From the NCBI GenBank assembly GCA_963736235.1, contig CAVTOR010000031.1, positions 248,001 to 312,000 of the forward strand: a stretch of 64,000 nucleotides of DNA. Reading direction: 5' to 3'. How positions within the stretch are numbered: the first letter of the stretch is position 1; each line of letters starts with the position of its first letter. Of the stretch, positions 25,657 to 34,654 are shown in pieces. The stretch is from CAVORB01 sp963736235. GTDB taxonomy: Bacteria > Pseudomonadota > Gammaproteobacteria > Chromatiales > Chromatiaceae. The notes beneath the pieces were generated by a model, which ran no database searches, was not told where the DNA came from, and was given only the letters and a program-made list of their open reading frames with translations. The position numbers were made by a program, and so were the translations under genes.

Positions 25657-26187
25657 GTGAAAACAACTCTTTTTCTATCGGTTTCAATTGATGGATTGAT
25701 TGCGGACAAGGAGGGTATTCCTCTCTTTCCGGACGGTGCTTGGGAAGACTGGTGTTCCTTGGTGAACGACGCTGACAATGTCATCGCGGGACGAAGTTCG
25801 TACGAACAACTGAAAAATGACGACATGGCTTTGCTACTGCATCCTAAACACAAGATCGTATTGTCTTCGCGAGACATCGAGCTAGGTGATTCCTCCTGGC
25901 GGCATGCCAAATCCCCTGCAGAGGCGTTAGAGATACTCAAAAACGAAGGGGTTGAAGAGGCGATAATCGGAGGGGGCCGCGCTGTCGCACACTCTTTCAT
26001 GCGTGAGCACCTTGTTGATTACATCGTTATCGACCTTCAACCCGTAGCATTTGGGGTCGGCACCCCTGTGTTCGGGGATGCTATAGACATACCTCGGCTG
26101 AAACTGCTGAATTGGCACCCTCTTAATGACGATGCGCTACGTCTGCGATATCAAGTTCTTCGTGACGGGACGGAAGAATCAAGTTGA
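25657..26187 (+). CDS. Dihydrofolate reductase/RibD C-terminal-like protein, atypical base composition
   Basis: A 176-residue protein starting MKTTLFLSVSIDGLIADKEG, the opening of the RibD-C/DHFR-like family, with VIAGRSSYEQL and a NADPH-loop-like EEAIIGGGRAVAHSF. Members reduce pterin or flavin-precursor substrates, and many are of unknown role. Base composition is clearly more AT-rich than the neighbours, with codons such as AAA, GAT, TTT and ATA used freely, which suggests recent horizontal acquisition. A short GC hairpin with eight T follows the stop. It has no operon partner. Confidence 0.75.
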   Translation: MKTTLFLSVSIDGLIADKEGIPLFPDGAWEDWCSLVNDADNVIAGRSSYEQLKNDDMALLLHPKHKIVLSSRDIELGDSSWRHAKSPAEALEILKNEGVEEAIIGGGRAVAHSFMREHLVDYIVIDLQPVAFGVGTPVFGDAIDIPRLKLLNWHPLNDDALRLRYQVLRDGTEESS

Positions 26188-26208
26188 GGGGAATCCCCGA
26201 TTTTTTTT
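26188..26208 (+). terminator. Weak terminator after the DHFR-like gene
   Basis: GGGG-AAT-CCCC (26188-26198) followed by GA and eight T (26201-26208). The stem is only four pairs, so efficiency is uncertain, but the long T-run directly behind a stop codon favours the call. Confidence 0.4.
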
Positions 26209-26724
26209 AGCGCAATTTCCGGCCCCTTACTCACTAGTCGAAGTCGGGCCAAGCTGGATGGCCGCGGGCCAGTGCTACGAAGAGTCAGATAGAGGAAAAG
26301 GGTCAGGTTCAATTTCCGCCAAGATGCTTCGATGCCTCAACGTCCACGCATAACATCGACGGTGTGCCGACGAACATCGTGCAGCGTGATCACAATCGCG
26401 GGGCCGGCTACTTGGGTGAGCAAGATCGCCATGCCACGTCGGCCCCTGACCGAGTGCAGTCTCAAGGATAGCTCCAAACGTGCGGGAGCCGTGAAGCTTC
26501 TTGTTCCTGCCGAAGCAAGGTTGAGCGCTCCGGCCAACCGGGAGCACTCTCACCTGGAGAGTTCGGTGAGATAGCGTTGGTAGACAAAACCCGCCACGTC
26601 CATCGTGGAGGGGCGGCTCGGCCGTTACGTGGTTACGCCCCGCCGTTTGTTGGCCAGGGCGAGGCTCTGGTCGGGTTCTGAAGTCGAGCCAGCGACCGCA
26701 GCGGCTTGGTGCCTGACGTGTTCC
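26209..26724. other. 516-base intergenic region, no supported gene
   Basis: A segment at about 26292-26318 (aaaagggtcaggttcaatttccg) resembles the AAGGGGTCAGGTTCAATTT-type motifs that recur near REP-associated transposases in proteobacteria; no transposase is present. Small frames on both strands lack ribosome sites. It lies between the AT-rich DHFR-like gene and the 3' end of the malic enzyme gene, so it may mark the edge of a transferred segment. Confidence 0.35.
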
Positions 26725-28455
26725 TCAAGCGGAGTCGATCCCGCGAACGAAGGGGAGGTGACGCGGCCGCCAGAACCGCTGCCGGACGTAGGTGTCGAGG
26801 TCGCGTCCCTCCAGTCCCTCCTTACGCGCGACGCCTTCCTCGATGGCGCGCGCCATGACGCGCGTCGTCACCCGTATGCTGACCTCGGGCAGCTCCCTGA
26901 TCGGAGGGTAGACGCGTCCCGCCGCCACATGGCTCGCAGCCGTGTAGTCGGCGAGCGCATAGGCCGACTCAAGCACCATGCCATCGGTGATCCGGCTCGC
27001 CTCGGAGAGGATGGATGCGAACCCGAGTCCGGGAAAGACGAAGGCGTTGTTGCCCTGGCCGATCGGGTAGGTCTTTCCGGCGTGCGCGACATCCTCGAAC
27101 GGGCTGCCGGTGGCGACGATCGCCCGGCCGTCGGTCCAGGCGAAGATGTCCTCCGGCAGTGCCTCGGCGATCGAGGTCGGGTTCGACAGCGGAAAGACCA
27201 CCGGCCGCGAGTTGTTGCGGCTGACGGCCTCGACGATGGGCTGGTTGAAGGCGCCGGCCTGTCCGCTGAGCCCGAGGAGCACCGTGACCTGACCGTTCTC
27301 GATGACCTCCAGCAGGTTCGGCACCGGGCCGGCGAAGCGCCAATCGGCGATGCGCTCGGCGGACTGAGCGAACGGGGCCTTATAGGCGTCCATCGCCCGG
27401 CCCTCGACCAGCAGGCCGCGCGAGTCGAGCACGAACACCTGCGCCCGCGCCTCCTCCTCGCTCAGTCCGCACTTGACGAGGCCCTGGGTCACGGCCCAGG
27501 CAACGCCGATGCCGCCAGCGCCGGCCCCGAGGACGACGATCCGCTGGTCCTTGAGCGCCTCGTTCTTGACCCGGCACGCCGAAATCAGGCCGGCCAGGGC
27601 GACCGCCCCGGTTCCCTGGATGTCGTCGTTGAACGAGGGCACGCGGTCGCGGTAGCGGTCCAGGACCTTGAAGGCGACGTCCTTCGACAGGTCCTCCCAC
27701 TGGATGACCGTCTTCGGCCAGCGCGCGAGCACCGCGTCGACGAACCGGTCGAGGAACTCCAGATAGGCCTCGCCGCGGATGCGCCGTTGGCGCACGCCCA
27801 GGTAGAAGGGATCGTTGATCAGGTCGAGCCGGTCGGTGCCGACGTCGAGCTTGACCGGAAGGGTATGGAATGGGCTGACGCCGCCACCGGCGGTGTAGAT
27901 CGACAGCTTGCCGACGGTGATGGCCAGACCGCCGTAGCCCTGGTCGCCGAGACCGAGAATGGCCGAGGAATCCGTCGCGACGATGATGCGCACGTCGTTC
28001 CAGGGGTAGCTATGCACCACGCGGCCGGCGCGGTCGATGTTGATCGGCGAGAAAGACAACCCGCGCGGGCTCTGGAACCGGGCGCTGAATTCCTGCACCG
28101 CCTGACCTACGGTCGGCGTGTAGATGATGGGCAGCATCTCTTCCAGATGCCGCTCTAGCAGGGCGTAGAAGAGGATCTCCGAGCGCTCCTGCAGCGCGCG
28201 CACGAACTGATACTTGGCCAGCGGGTTGGGCTCGCGCTGGAAGCCGTGGTAGACCCGGTCGACCTGCTGCTCCAGCGTGTTCACCTGCGGAGGCAGCAGG
28301 CCGTCGAGCCCGAGGGCGACTCGCTCGTCGTGGGTGAAGGCCGTCCCCTTGTTGGTCATCACCAGCCTGAGCAGGGCGATCCCGTCCAGGTAGACCTCCA
28401 TGTACTCTCGGCCCTGGGAGTCGCGTTTGATATCGAAATACTGACTTGTTCGCAT
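26725..28455 (-). CDS. NAD-dependent malic enzyme (decarboxylating)
   Basis: A 576-residue enzyme that oxidises malate to pyruvate and CO2 in the cytoplasm. The malic enzyme N-domain contains the substrate-site segment MLPIIYTPTVGQAVQEF and a metal-site FNDDIQGTGAVALAGL near residue 273. The NAD-binding domain follows with IVVLGAGAGGIGVAWAV near 300, and the end has VFPLSNPTSIAEA. The length fits the large SfcA/MaeA type, not the MaeB type fused to phosphotransacetylase. NAD rather than NADP preference is inferred from the class. It stands alone on the minus strand. Confidence 0.93.
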   Translation of the reverse strand: MRTSQYFDIKRDSQGREYMEVYLDGIALLRLVMTNKGTAFTHDERVALGLDGLLPPQVNTLEQQVDRVYHGFQREPNPLAKYQFVRALQERSEILFYALLERHLEEMLPIIYTPTVGQAVQEFSARFQSPRGLSFSPINIDRAGRVVHSYPWNDVRIIVATDSSAILGLGDQGYGGLAITVGKLSIYTAGGGVSPFHTLPVKLDVGTDRLDLINDPFYLGVRQRRIRGEAYLEFLDRFVDAVLARWPKTVIQWEDLSKDVAFKVLDRYRDRVPSFNDDIQGTGAVALAGLISACRVKNEALKDQRIVVLGAGAGGIGVAWAVTQGLVKCGLSEEEARAQVFVLDSRGLLVEGRAMDAYKAPFAQSAERIADWRFAGPVPNLLEVIENGQVTVLLGLSGQAGAFNQPIVEAVSRNNSRPVVFPLSNPTSIAEALPEDIFAWTDGRAIVATGSPFEDVAHAGKTYPIGQGNNAFVFPGLGFASILSEASRITDGMVLESAYALADYTAASHVAAGRVYPPIRELPEVSIRVTTRVMARAIEEGVARKEGLEGRDLDTYVRQRFWRPRHLPFVRGIDSA

Positions 28456-29133
28456 GATCTTTCGCTGGCGGAAGGTGGAGGGGTGGGTCGCGGCAAAGCT
28501 TACATCACTGGCCGAGGCCCGGCGAGTCGCCCGACCCGGAATCAGCGGGAGACATGAAGAGGGAACCCGGGCGCACCAGGCGCGGATGGGGACGACACCA
28601 GGTTGCAGCGTTGAGGGTTGAGCACGACCGAAAGGGACGGAAGATTGAGCTCGGGCGGCACGTCGACGCCGATTTGGGATAGCTTCGTCCCTGGCCTCTC
28701 AGTTTCGAGCTCGACACGGCATTCGAAAGGAGAAATGGGGTCACCATTTAGCTGACCCCGAGGCTGAAGACCGAGCAAGGCATAAGGCCAAGCGCCTCGC
28801 CCCGAAGGCAAAAACGCAGGCAGACTCCCGTCTCGCCGCGCCCGCGCGATCAGCGCGAAGACCAGGTCGGGGGATTGCCCGTGAAGGCGCGGTACCTGGG
28901 GCCTCCCTCCTATTGTCGCCCCGGTCGGTTGGGTGTAGCTTGTTGGCCGCGAAGGTGCTGCGCCGCCGTTCCGGCGAATCAGGGTACGTCCTTGACCCGT
29001 TGCGTATCCCCTCGTTTCCGATAGCTCGATAGTCATTTCCAGGACCCACCAGCGCCGGTTGCCGCGATGCGCGGTGCCGGCGCCGTTCGGGCCATGGCGC
29101 GTGTCAGTCTTTCCGGCGAGGAGGCCTAAGGCA
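28456..29133. other. 678-base intergenic region between divergent genes, with one hairpin
   Basis: It holds the promoters of the malic enzyme gene (left) and the DUF3892-PASTA gene (right). A hairpin GGGGTCA-CCATTTAGC-TGACCCC lies at 28737-28759, inside an AAATGGGGTCA context that resembles dispersed repeats. Minus-strand frames across the region are poor in hydrophobic cores and lack ribosome sites, so none is called. Confidence 0.4.
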
Positions 29134-30459
29134 ATGTGCGTCCCGGTTCAGCGTGTCCATCGCAACACCTCAGGGGTCATCACCCACATCGGCGGCTCGA
29201 CGCTCGGCGGCGTGCCGTGGGGGCTGACCGTCACCGAGGCGGCCGCCCTGCAGGAGGCGCGGCTGTTCGAGTGGTTCGTCGAGGTTCCCAACGGAGAGCG
29301 CGTGAGCGTGTGGGTGAAGACCTCGTCCTCGGGGAACAAGTATCTCACTACCTCGCCGGACGGGATCAGCGCCAACAACCTGGACTCCCTGCCGGACATG
29401 CCGAACCCGCTCTCGGGCGTTGCGCCGCCCTACCCTCTCAGTATCCCCGGGCCACTGACCATGTCGCTGATGCGGGTGACGTCGATCTGCTATACCGGCA
29501 GCAACACCCTGACGCCTCTCGTTGCCGGCAGCCTCGTACCTGGCGGCGCCATATACGACTGTCCGAAGAGCGGGACATTCTGGCGGCCGACACCCCGATG
29601 GTTCTACGTGGATGCGGTGGTCCCGTTTCCCGCCCGCTACGGCATATTTCTGAACGGCCTCAGCATCGAGCGGGTGTCCGGCGACGACCTGGCACGGCGC
29701 CACGCGCTGGAAGCGTCGGGCAAAGGCTGGTGGACGCTGGACTTCGTCCTGACCCGGTCGGATGGCAGCATCGATCCGGACAAGCCTTCGCGGCTGACTG
29801 AGGTAAAGCTGGTCATCAACCCGGGGTCGAGCGTCTGGTCTTCAAGCAACTTTGTGGTGTCGATCGATACCCACAGCACCAACCCGTACTGCCGCAACCA
29901 TGGCAACGGCATCAGCTTCCGGGTGAGAAAACCGACCACCCCGGCGGTGCAGCAGCCGGCAACGACAGTGATGCCGTCAGTGGTTGGCCAGCGGCTGGAC
30001 CTGGCGCTCAACGTCCTGTGGGCGCTGGGGCTCAAGCGCGCGGTGATCCTCGGACCAACCGCGGTATCGAGCGAACTGAACGTAGTCTCACAGGCCCCCG
30101 CGGCCGGCACGGTCATCAAGCTGATAAATTCCGTCACCTTGACCACCGAGCTTGCGAACCCGCAACCCGGGACCAGCAAGCTGCACATCAACAACCAGTC
30201 GAACCGGGGCCGGGCGGTCGACATTTGGCTGTTCGACATGAGTACCGGCAGCTGGCGCAAGGCAACCACGATCGCCTACCAGGCGCAGAAGGAGGTCGAA
30301 TTCGAGGATGGCCACCTCTATCAGGTGGCGGCGGTCGACGCGACGCTGCTGAACTGCCGCTCCGGACGCCCGGACGACGCCTCCTGCATCTACGCGGCGC
30401 CACAGGCGGTCTTTCTCGGAGATGAGGATGGCGCGGTGGGGGGCTGGCAGATTACCTGA
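29134..30459 (+). CDS. DUF3892-like plus PASTA-like domain protein, function unknown
   Basis: A 441-residue protein starting at the ATG at 29134, which has a strong AGGAGG site. Residues about 10-90 match DUF3892: ITHIGGSTLGGVPWGLTVTEA, then EWFVEVPNGERVSVWVKTSS and SANNLDSLPD. Residues about 290-355 look like one PASTA repeat: TVMPSVVGQRLDLALNVLWA and then VSQAPAAGTVIKL. The ends are unassigned. There is no clear signal peptide or membrane segment. PASTA domains usually bind muropeptides or beta-lactams outside the cell, so the lack of an export signal is odd. No obvious operon partner. Confidence 0.6.
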   Translation: MCVPVQRVHRNTSGVITHIGGSTLGGVPWGLTVTEAAALQEARLFEWFVEVPNGERVSVWVKTSSSGNKYLTTSPDGISANNLDSLPDMPNPLSGVAPPYPLSIPGPLTMSLMRVTSICYTGSNTLTPLVAGSLVPGGAIYDCPKSGTFWRPTPRWFYVDAVVPFPARYGIFLNGLSIERVSGDDLARRHALEASGKGWWTLDFVLTRSDGSIDPDKPSRLTEVKLVINPGSSVWSSSNFVVSIDTHSTNPYCRNHGNGISFRVRKPTTPAVQQPATTVMPSVVGQRLDLALNVLWALGLKRAVILGPTAVSSELNVVSQAPAAGTVIKLINSVTLTTELANPQPGTSKLHINNQSNRGRAVDIWLFDMSTGSWRKATTIAYQAQKEVEFEDGHLYQVAAVDATLLNCRSGRPDDASCIYAAPQAVFLGDEDGAVGGWQIT

Positions 30460-30575
30460 GAGGGGCGGTCCGAAAGGGGGTATCTGCCTGCGGCGATCTT
30501 CCGGAACCCTCGGCGAAGGCCCCGGGGGGCCTCCGGAAGTGCAGAGGTTTTTGGCTCAGTCTGCGAATGCGGCGA

Positions 30576-30947
30576 TCACTCGCACTTATTCATGTCCGGC
30601 CGGTCCGCCGCGCAGAAGTTCGGGCCGGACGGGTCCGGCATGCCGGCCGCATCGAACCCCCCGACCAAGGCGTTGCCATCGTAGCTGGCGGTGATCGCCT
30701 TGTACTTGGTGATGTCGAGGCGATCGTTGTCGCACGACTTGAGGGCCGCGGCGGCGCACTCCTCCGCGCTGTTCGCGGGTTTGGTCTTGTCGCAACCGGG
30801 CTGGCCGTCGCATTTCTTGAACGAGACGGCCTCCTGCCCCTTGCAGGCGATGCGCTCGTAATGCACGACGCAGTCGCCGGCGATGGTCGGCAGGGCGAAA
30901 CCCGCACTGGCGATGAACAGCCCTGCGGCAACGGTGATTGTCTTCAT
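30576..30947 (-). CDS. Small exported Cys-rich protein
   Basis: A 123-residue precursor. The start is the ATG at 30947, preceded by a GAGGAAG ribosome site, giving a clean signal peptide (MKTITVAAGLFIASAGFAL, then PTIAGDC). The mature part has about eight Cys, including DCVVHYERIACKG, KKCDGQPGCDKTK, EECAAAALKSCDND and NFCAADRP. Even spacing suggests several disulfides in the periplasm. It is not recognised as a known family. Upstream in-frame extension to 31013 would hide the signal peptide and is rejected. Confidence 0.65.
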   Translation of the reverse strand: MKTITVAAGLFIASAGFALPTIAGDCVVHYERIACKGQEAVSFKKCDGQPGCDKTKPANSAEECAAAALKSCDNDRLDITKYKAITASYDGNALVGGFDAAGMPDPSGPNFCAADRPDMNKCE

Positions 30948-31316
30948 TGATCTTCCTCGGTGGTGCATGTGATTGGTCGTCCAGACGCAAATTCGACCCC
31001 GGGTCGGGCGCAAGACGCTCGTGAAGGGATCGCGATGCGGCCGCTTTGATTGTCACCGCGCGCGGCGCAGCGAACAAGCGATTATCGGTGCCAAAGCCGC
31101 CTGATGACGAAGAACCCCGCCGAAATCACCTTGCGCACGACGCGGCGGACGCAGCCAGCCCATGAAGGTGTCAAACTTGCCAGCCGTGGATGCCGGATGC
31201 CAGTATCCAGCCCCGTGTCCGGATGCCTCGCTCCGGTGGCGGAAGCCAATGCGATTCAGACGGCAACGATCGGCAGTCCGTAACCCACGCCGCGTGCCAG
31301 TCGAGAACGGTGACCC
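30948..31316. other. 369-base gap between divergent genes
   Basis: It must contain promoters for the Cys-rich protein gene (left) and the methyltransferase gene (right). An imperfect repeat of GGATGCC occurs three times (ggatgccggatgcc near 31190 and ggatgcc near 31222). No gene is supported in it. Confidence 0.3.
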
Positions 31317-32168
31317 ATGAGCAACATCAAGAAGTCGATCAGCAAGCGCTTGGCCCGTGTAGGTCTGCGCATCCAGCACAAGCCATTCCGAATTCGTCGC
31401 TGGACGCCCTTGAGTCGCCGAGCCAAGGCAGTGCGACGGATGCTTTCGGCCGATCTGCTTGAGCCAGTCATCCTGGAGCGGCGTGAGCCTGACAATGCAT
31501 TGTTCAAGCTATTTCGGGAATTCGGCAACCTCCACAAATGGCACCACTATTTCGATATCTACTGCGAGGAGTTCGAGCCACTGCGGCATCGCCCCATCCG
31601 TATGCTGGAGATAGGGGTCTGCCGCGGCGGCTCGCTCCAGATGTGGCGGCAGTGGTTCCATCCGGACTCGGTGATCGTCGGCATCGACATCGAGCAGTCC
31701 TGCCAACAATATGAAGACACGACCCGGAACATCTTCGTCAGGATAGGAGACCAGAGCGACCCTGTCTTCTTGCAGGATCTTGCCGCCCAGTTCGGCCCCT
31801 TCGATCTGATTCTCGACGATGGGGGGCACACCACCAGCCAGATGATGGCCTCGTTCAACGGCCTCTTTCACACTGCCCTCGCCGCGGGGGGCATCTACCT
31901 CGTCGAGGACACCCACACGAACTTCTGGCCGAGATTCGTCGATTCAGAGATTACGTTTATCGAGTTCTGCAAGGGGCTCGTGGAACTGATGCATGCCCAT
32001 TACGCGGACCTCCAGTCCACGGAGCTATTCCGATTCCAGGGCGAACGCGCGGTGCGCACGCTGGAAGTACCCTACGTCCAGGCGTGGATACGCCGGATCT
32101 CGTTCTACGATTCGATTGTTGTCATCGAGAAGAAGGCACGCGCCGTCCCGGTTCACGAGGTGCGCTGA
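31317..32168 (+). CDS. Class I SAM-dependent methyltransferase, macrocin O-methyltransferase-like
   Basis: A 283-residue protein. The SAM-binding Rossmann core starts IRMLEIGVCRGGSLQMW at about residue 95, followed by IVGIDIEQSCQQ, VRIGDQSDPVFL and LILDDGGHTTSQM, then GGIYLVEDTHTNFWPRF. The LDDGGHT and VEDTH pattern is seen in TylF/CmcI-like sugar or antibiotic O-methyltransferases. In this setting it may modify a surface polysaccharide or lipid; the rhamnose genes are only about 1 kb away but on the opposite strand, so a link is weak. The N-terminus (residues 1-60) is basic and unassigned. Confidence 0.78.
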   Translation: MSNIKKSISKRLARVGLRIQHKPFRIRRWTPLSRRAKAVRRMLSADLLEPVILERREPDNALFKLFREFGNLHKWHHYFDIYCEEFEPLRHRPIRMLEIGVCRGGSLQMWRQWFHPDSVIVGIDIEQSCQQYEDTTRNIFVRIGDQSDPVFLQDLAAQFGPFDLILDDGGHTTSQMMASFNGLFHTALAAGGIYLVEDTHTNFWPRFVDSEITFIEFCKGLVELMHAHYADLQSTELFRFQGERAVRTLEVPYVQAWIRRISFYDSIVVIEKKARAVPVHEVR

Positions 32169-32250
32169 GGAATGTCTGGCCCGCACGGAACCGCCGACTT
32201 GGCTCGGACAGCGCCACGCCGAGCGAGAGACGCCGGCGACGGTGTCCTGG

Positions 32251-33075
32251 TCAGGTCAGGCCTGGCAGGGCGAGCTCGTTGAGCAGGGAGCGCAGCTCGT
32301 GGCGCGCCGCCACGTGGGACATCGTGAGCTTCGGCCCCTCGTCGAGGTCCTTGAGGTCCACCAGGGTCAGACCCTGCGGGAACAGCTCCCGGTAGATCAC
32401 CCGCTCGGAGAGCCCGCTGACGTACCGGAATGCCAGGCGCTTCTGGAGCTGGGTCAGCGCCAGATCCATGCGCTGCCGGTTCTTGGAGAAGGTCGTGGAG
32501 ATCCGATTGCGGATGACCACCCAGTCCAGCCCGGGCAGCCCAGAGGCCGCTCGCAGCTTACGGCTCTCCCATACCGCCTCGGCGTAGAAGCTCAGTTTCT
32601 CGATGGCATAGGTGTCGGGATTGACCTGCGCGAGCAGATCCAGGTCGACGAAGCTGTCGTTCAGCGGCGTGACCAGAGTGTTGGCGATGGCGTGGGCGAT
32701 GTTGGACAGGGACGTGTTGCCGCCGGGGCAGTCGATGACGATGAAATCGTTGTCACGCGCCAGGTTGTCGACCAGCACGCACAGGCGTTCTTCGTCCTCC
32801 TCCTGCCGTTCCCGCACGTCCTGCAGCGTGGAAGGAGAGGCCACCGTATGCTCCGGAATCCTCCAGCCAAGCCCGCGGCGCTCGGCGAACGCAGCCCGGT
32901 TCTGCAGATACCGGGTGACCGACTTCTGCCTGACGTCGAGATCGATCACCCCGACGTTGCGGCCCTGCTTCTGGATACTGACGGCCAGATGCATCGCGGT
33001 GGTCGACTTGCCGGTGCCGCCCTTCTCGTTCGCCACCACGATGACGTAGGCGTCGACGGGTTTGATGGTTCGCAC
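32251..33075 (-). CDS. MipZ/ParA-type division-plane ATPase
   Basis: A 274-residue P-loop ATPase. VIVVANEKGGTGKSTTAMHLAV is the deviant Walker A of the ParA group, then VIDLDVRQKSVTRYLQNR (the DLDxRQ pattern of MipZ) and FIVIDCPGGNTSLSN (Walker B). In Caulobacter MipZ forms gradients that place FtsZ; in a gammaproteobacterium its role is less clear. I favour the GTG at 33075, which has an AGGGGGG ribosome site, over an ATG-type frame reaching 33156. It lies 3' to the rfb operon on the same strand, with no parB seen. Confidence 0.82.
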   Translation of the reverse strand: MRTIKPVDAYVIVVANEKGGTGKSTTAMHLAVSIQKQGRNVGVIDLDVRQKSVTRYLQNRAAFAERRGLGWRIPEHTVASPSTLQDVRERQEEDEERLCVLVDNLARDNDFIVIDCPGGNTSLSNIAHAIANTLVTPLNDSFVDLDLLAQVNPDTYAIEKLSFYAEAVWESRKLRAASGLPGLDWVVIRNRISTTFSKNRQRMDLALTQLQKRLAFRYVSGLSERVIYRELFPQGLTLVDLKDLDEGPKLTMSHVAARHELRSLLNELALPGLT

Positions 33076-33180
33076 CTCTGCCCCCCTGTTGGCTATAGGT
33101 TCCGGCTTATAAGCGAACCGCGAACCGGGATCAACAAGGGACTCCGTGCGCGGCACATGGGGAACGGGTTGTGCGTGCCG

Positions 33181-34102
33181 CTAGCGCAGGTCTTCCAGGC
33201 ACTGACGTAAAGACAGCTCCCACGCCGGCAGCACGAGACCGAAGGTCTCGTTGAGCTTGGTGTTGTCGAGCACCGACCAAGCCGGGCGCTTGGCCGGGGA
33301 GCGATACTTGGAGGACGGAATGGGAAGCAGGTTGCACTCGATGCCGCTGGCCTCGAGGATCGCGCCGGCGAAGCCGTACCAGCTCGTCTGGCCCGCGCCC
33401 GTGACATGGTAGACCCCCTTGACCCGCTCCACGTCCAGCTCACCCCGCAGCACCCGGTACAGCACCTGGGCGGTGACCTCGGCGAGCATACGGCTCCAGG
33501 TGGGCGCGCCCACCTGGTCATCGACGACCTTGAGCTCGTCCTTCTCCCGGAACAACCGCAGCATGCTGAGCAGGAAATTGTGCCCATGCACGCCGTAGAC
33601 CCAGCTGGTGCGCAGGATGATGGCATTGGCCCCGCTCGCAGCCAGCGCGCGCTCCCCGCCCAGCTTGGTCTCCCCGTAAACGTTGATGGGGCCCGGCTGG
33701 TCGTCCTCGCGGTAGGGCTTTTTGGCGTCCCCCGAGAACACGAAGTCCGTCGAGTAATGGATGATGGGAATCCCCCGGTCCCGCAGCAGGGCGCCGAGCT
33801 GGCCCGGCGCTTCGGCGTTGAGGCGATGGGCCAGCTCGCACTCGGACTCCGCCTTGTCCACCGCGGTGTAGGCGGCGGCGTTGACGACCGCGTCAGGCTC
33901 GGTTTCCTGCAGGAGCCGGCTGAGTGACCTGGGGTCGGAGAGATCGACCCGCGGTCCGTGGTCGCCCTCCAGAGACGCCGCGACGACGTTCCCCAGGGGC
34001 GGCGAGGGTCCGCTGCAGCTCCCAACCGACTTGGCCGCTGGAACCGACCAGCAGGATCTTCGGGCTTTTTCGCGCTTGCTCGGGCATGTCAGGTCGACTC
34101 AT
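33181..34102 (-). pseudogene. rfbD: dTDP-4-dehydrorhamnose reductase with one-base insertion
   Basis: The N-terminus is read from the ATG at 34102 (KILLVGSSGQVGWELQRTL), the NAD-binding GxxGxxG region. Near 34005 the frame is lost. One extra base in a CGCCGCCCC tract explains it, since the next frame resumes as PLGNVVAASLEGD and continues to the end. The rest is a full RmlD: HYSTDFVFSGD, NVYGETKLGGE (the YxxxK catalytic pair) and LRTSWVYG. Repaired length is about 306 residues, normal for the family. It makes dTDP-L-rhamnose, the last step of the pathway. Real decay and sequencing error cannot be separated here. Confidence 0.85.
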
Positions 34103-34654
34103 AGGGCGGCAATCGATCGGCAGGGACCTCCTTCAGAAGCGAGGCGCCCAGGTCCTTCTGCGACAGCTCGGGCGGGCCGTCAAGGGGCCATCCGATGCCG
34201 ATATCAGGATCATCCCAACGAATTGAGAGCTCCGTCTCCGGATGATAGTAATCGGTGCACTTGTAAGCGAACAAAGCGTCCTCGCCCGTGACGCAGAAGC
34301 CGTGGGCGAAACCCGCCGGGACCCAGAACTGGCGGCTTGATTCTCGCCCGAGAGGAGCGCACCCGCCCAGCGGCCGAACGTGGGTGAGCCGCGCCGGATG
34401 TCCACCGCGACGTCGAAGACCTCGCCGCGGAAGACCTGCACCAGCTTGCCCTGAGCATGGGGGTGCTGCACATGCAGCCCGCGCAGCACGCCGTGGCGGG
34501 AATAGGACAGGTTGTCCTGGACCAGGTCGGGAGGGATGCCATGATCCGCGTAACGTTCCCGCTGGTAGGTCTCCATAAAGAAGCCGCGCGCGTCCCCAAA
34601 GATCTTGGGCTCGATGATCAGCACGCCGGGGATTGCCGTCTCGATCACCTTCAC
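34089..34654 (-). pseudogene. rfbC: dTDP-4-dehydrorhamnose 3,5-epimerase with one-base deletion
   Basis: A GTG start at 34654 overlaps the rfbA stop by four bases. The N-terminal part reads KVIETAIPGVLIIEPKIFGD, then RGFFMETYQRERY and HGVLRGLHVQHP with the catalytic His. Near 34340 one base is missing. After it the other frame resumes as RQFWVPAGFAHGFCVTGED and FAYKCTDYYHPETE, ending PPYEST at 34089. Repaired length is about 188 residues, as expected for RmlC. The last 14 bases overlap the rfbD start. Third gene of rfbBACD. Confidence 0.85.
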
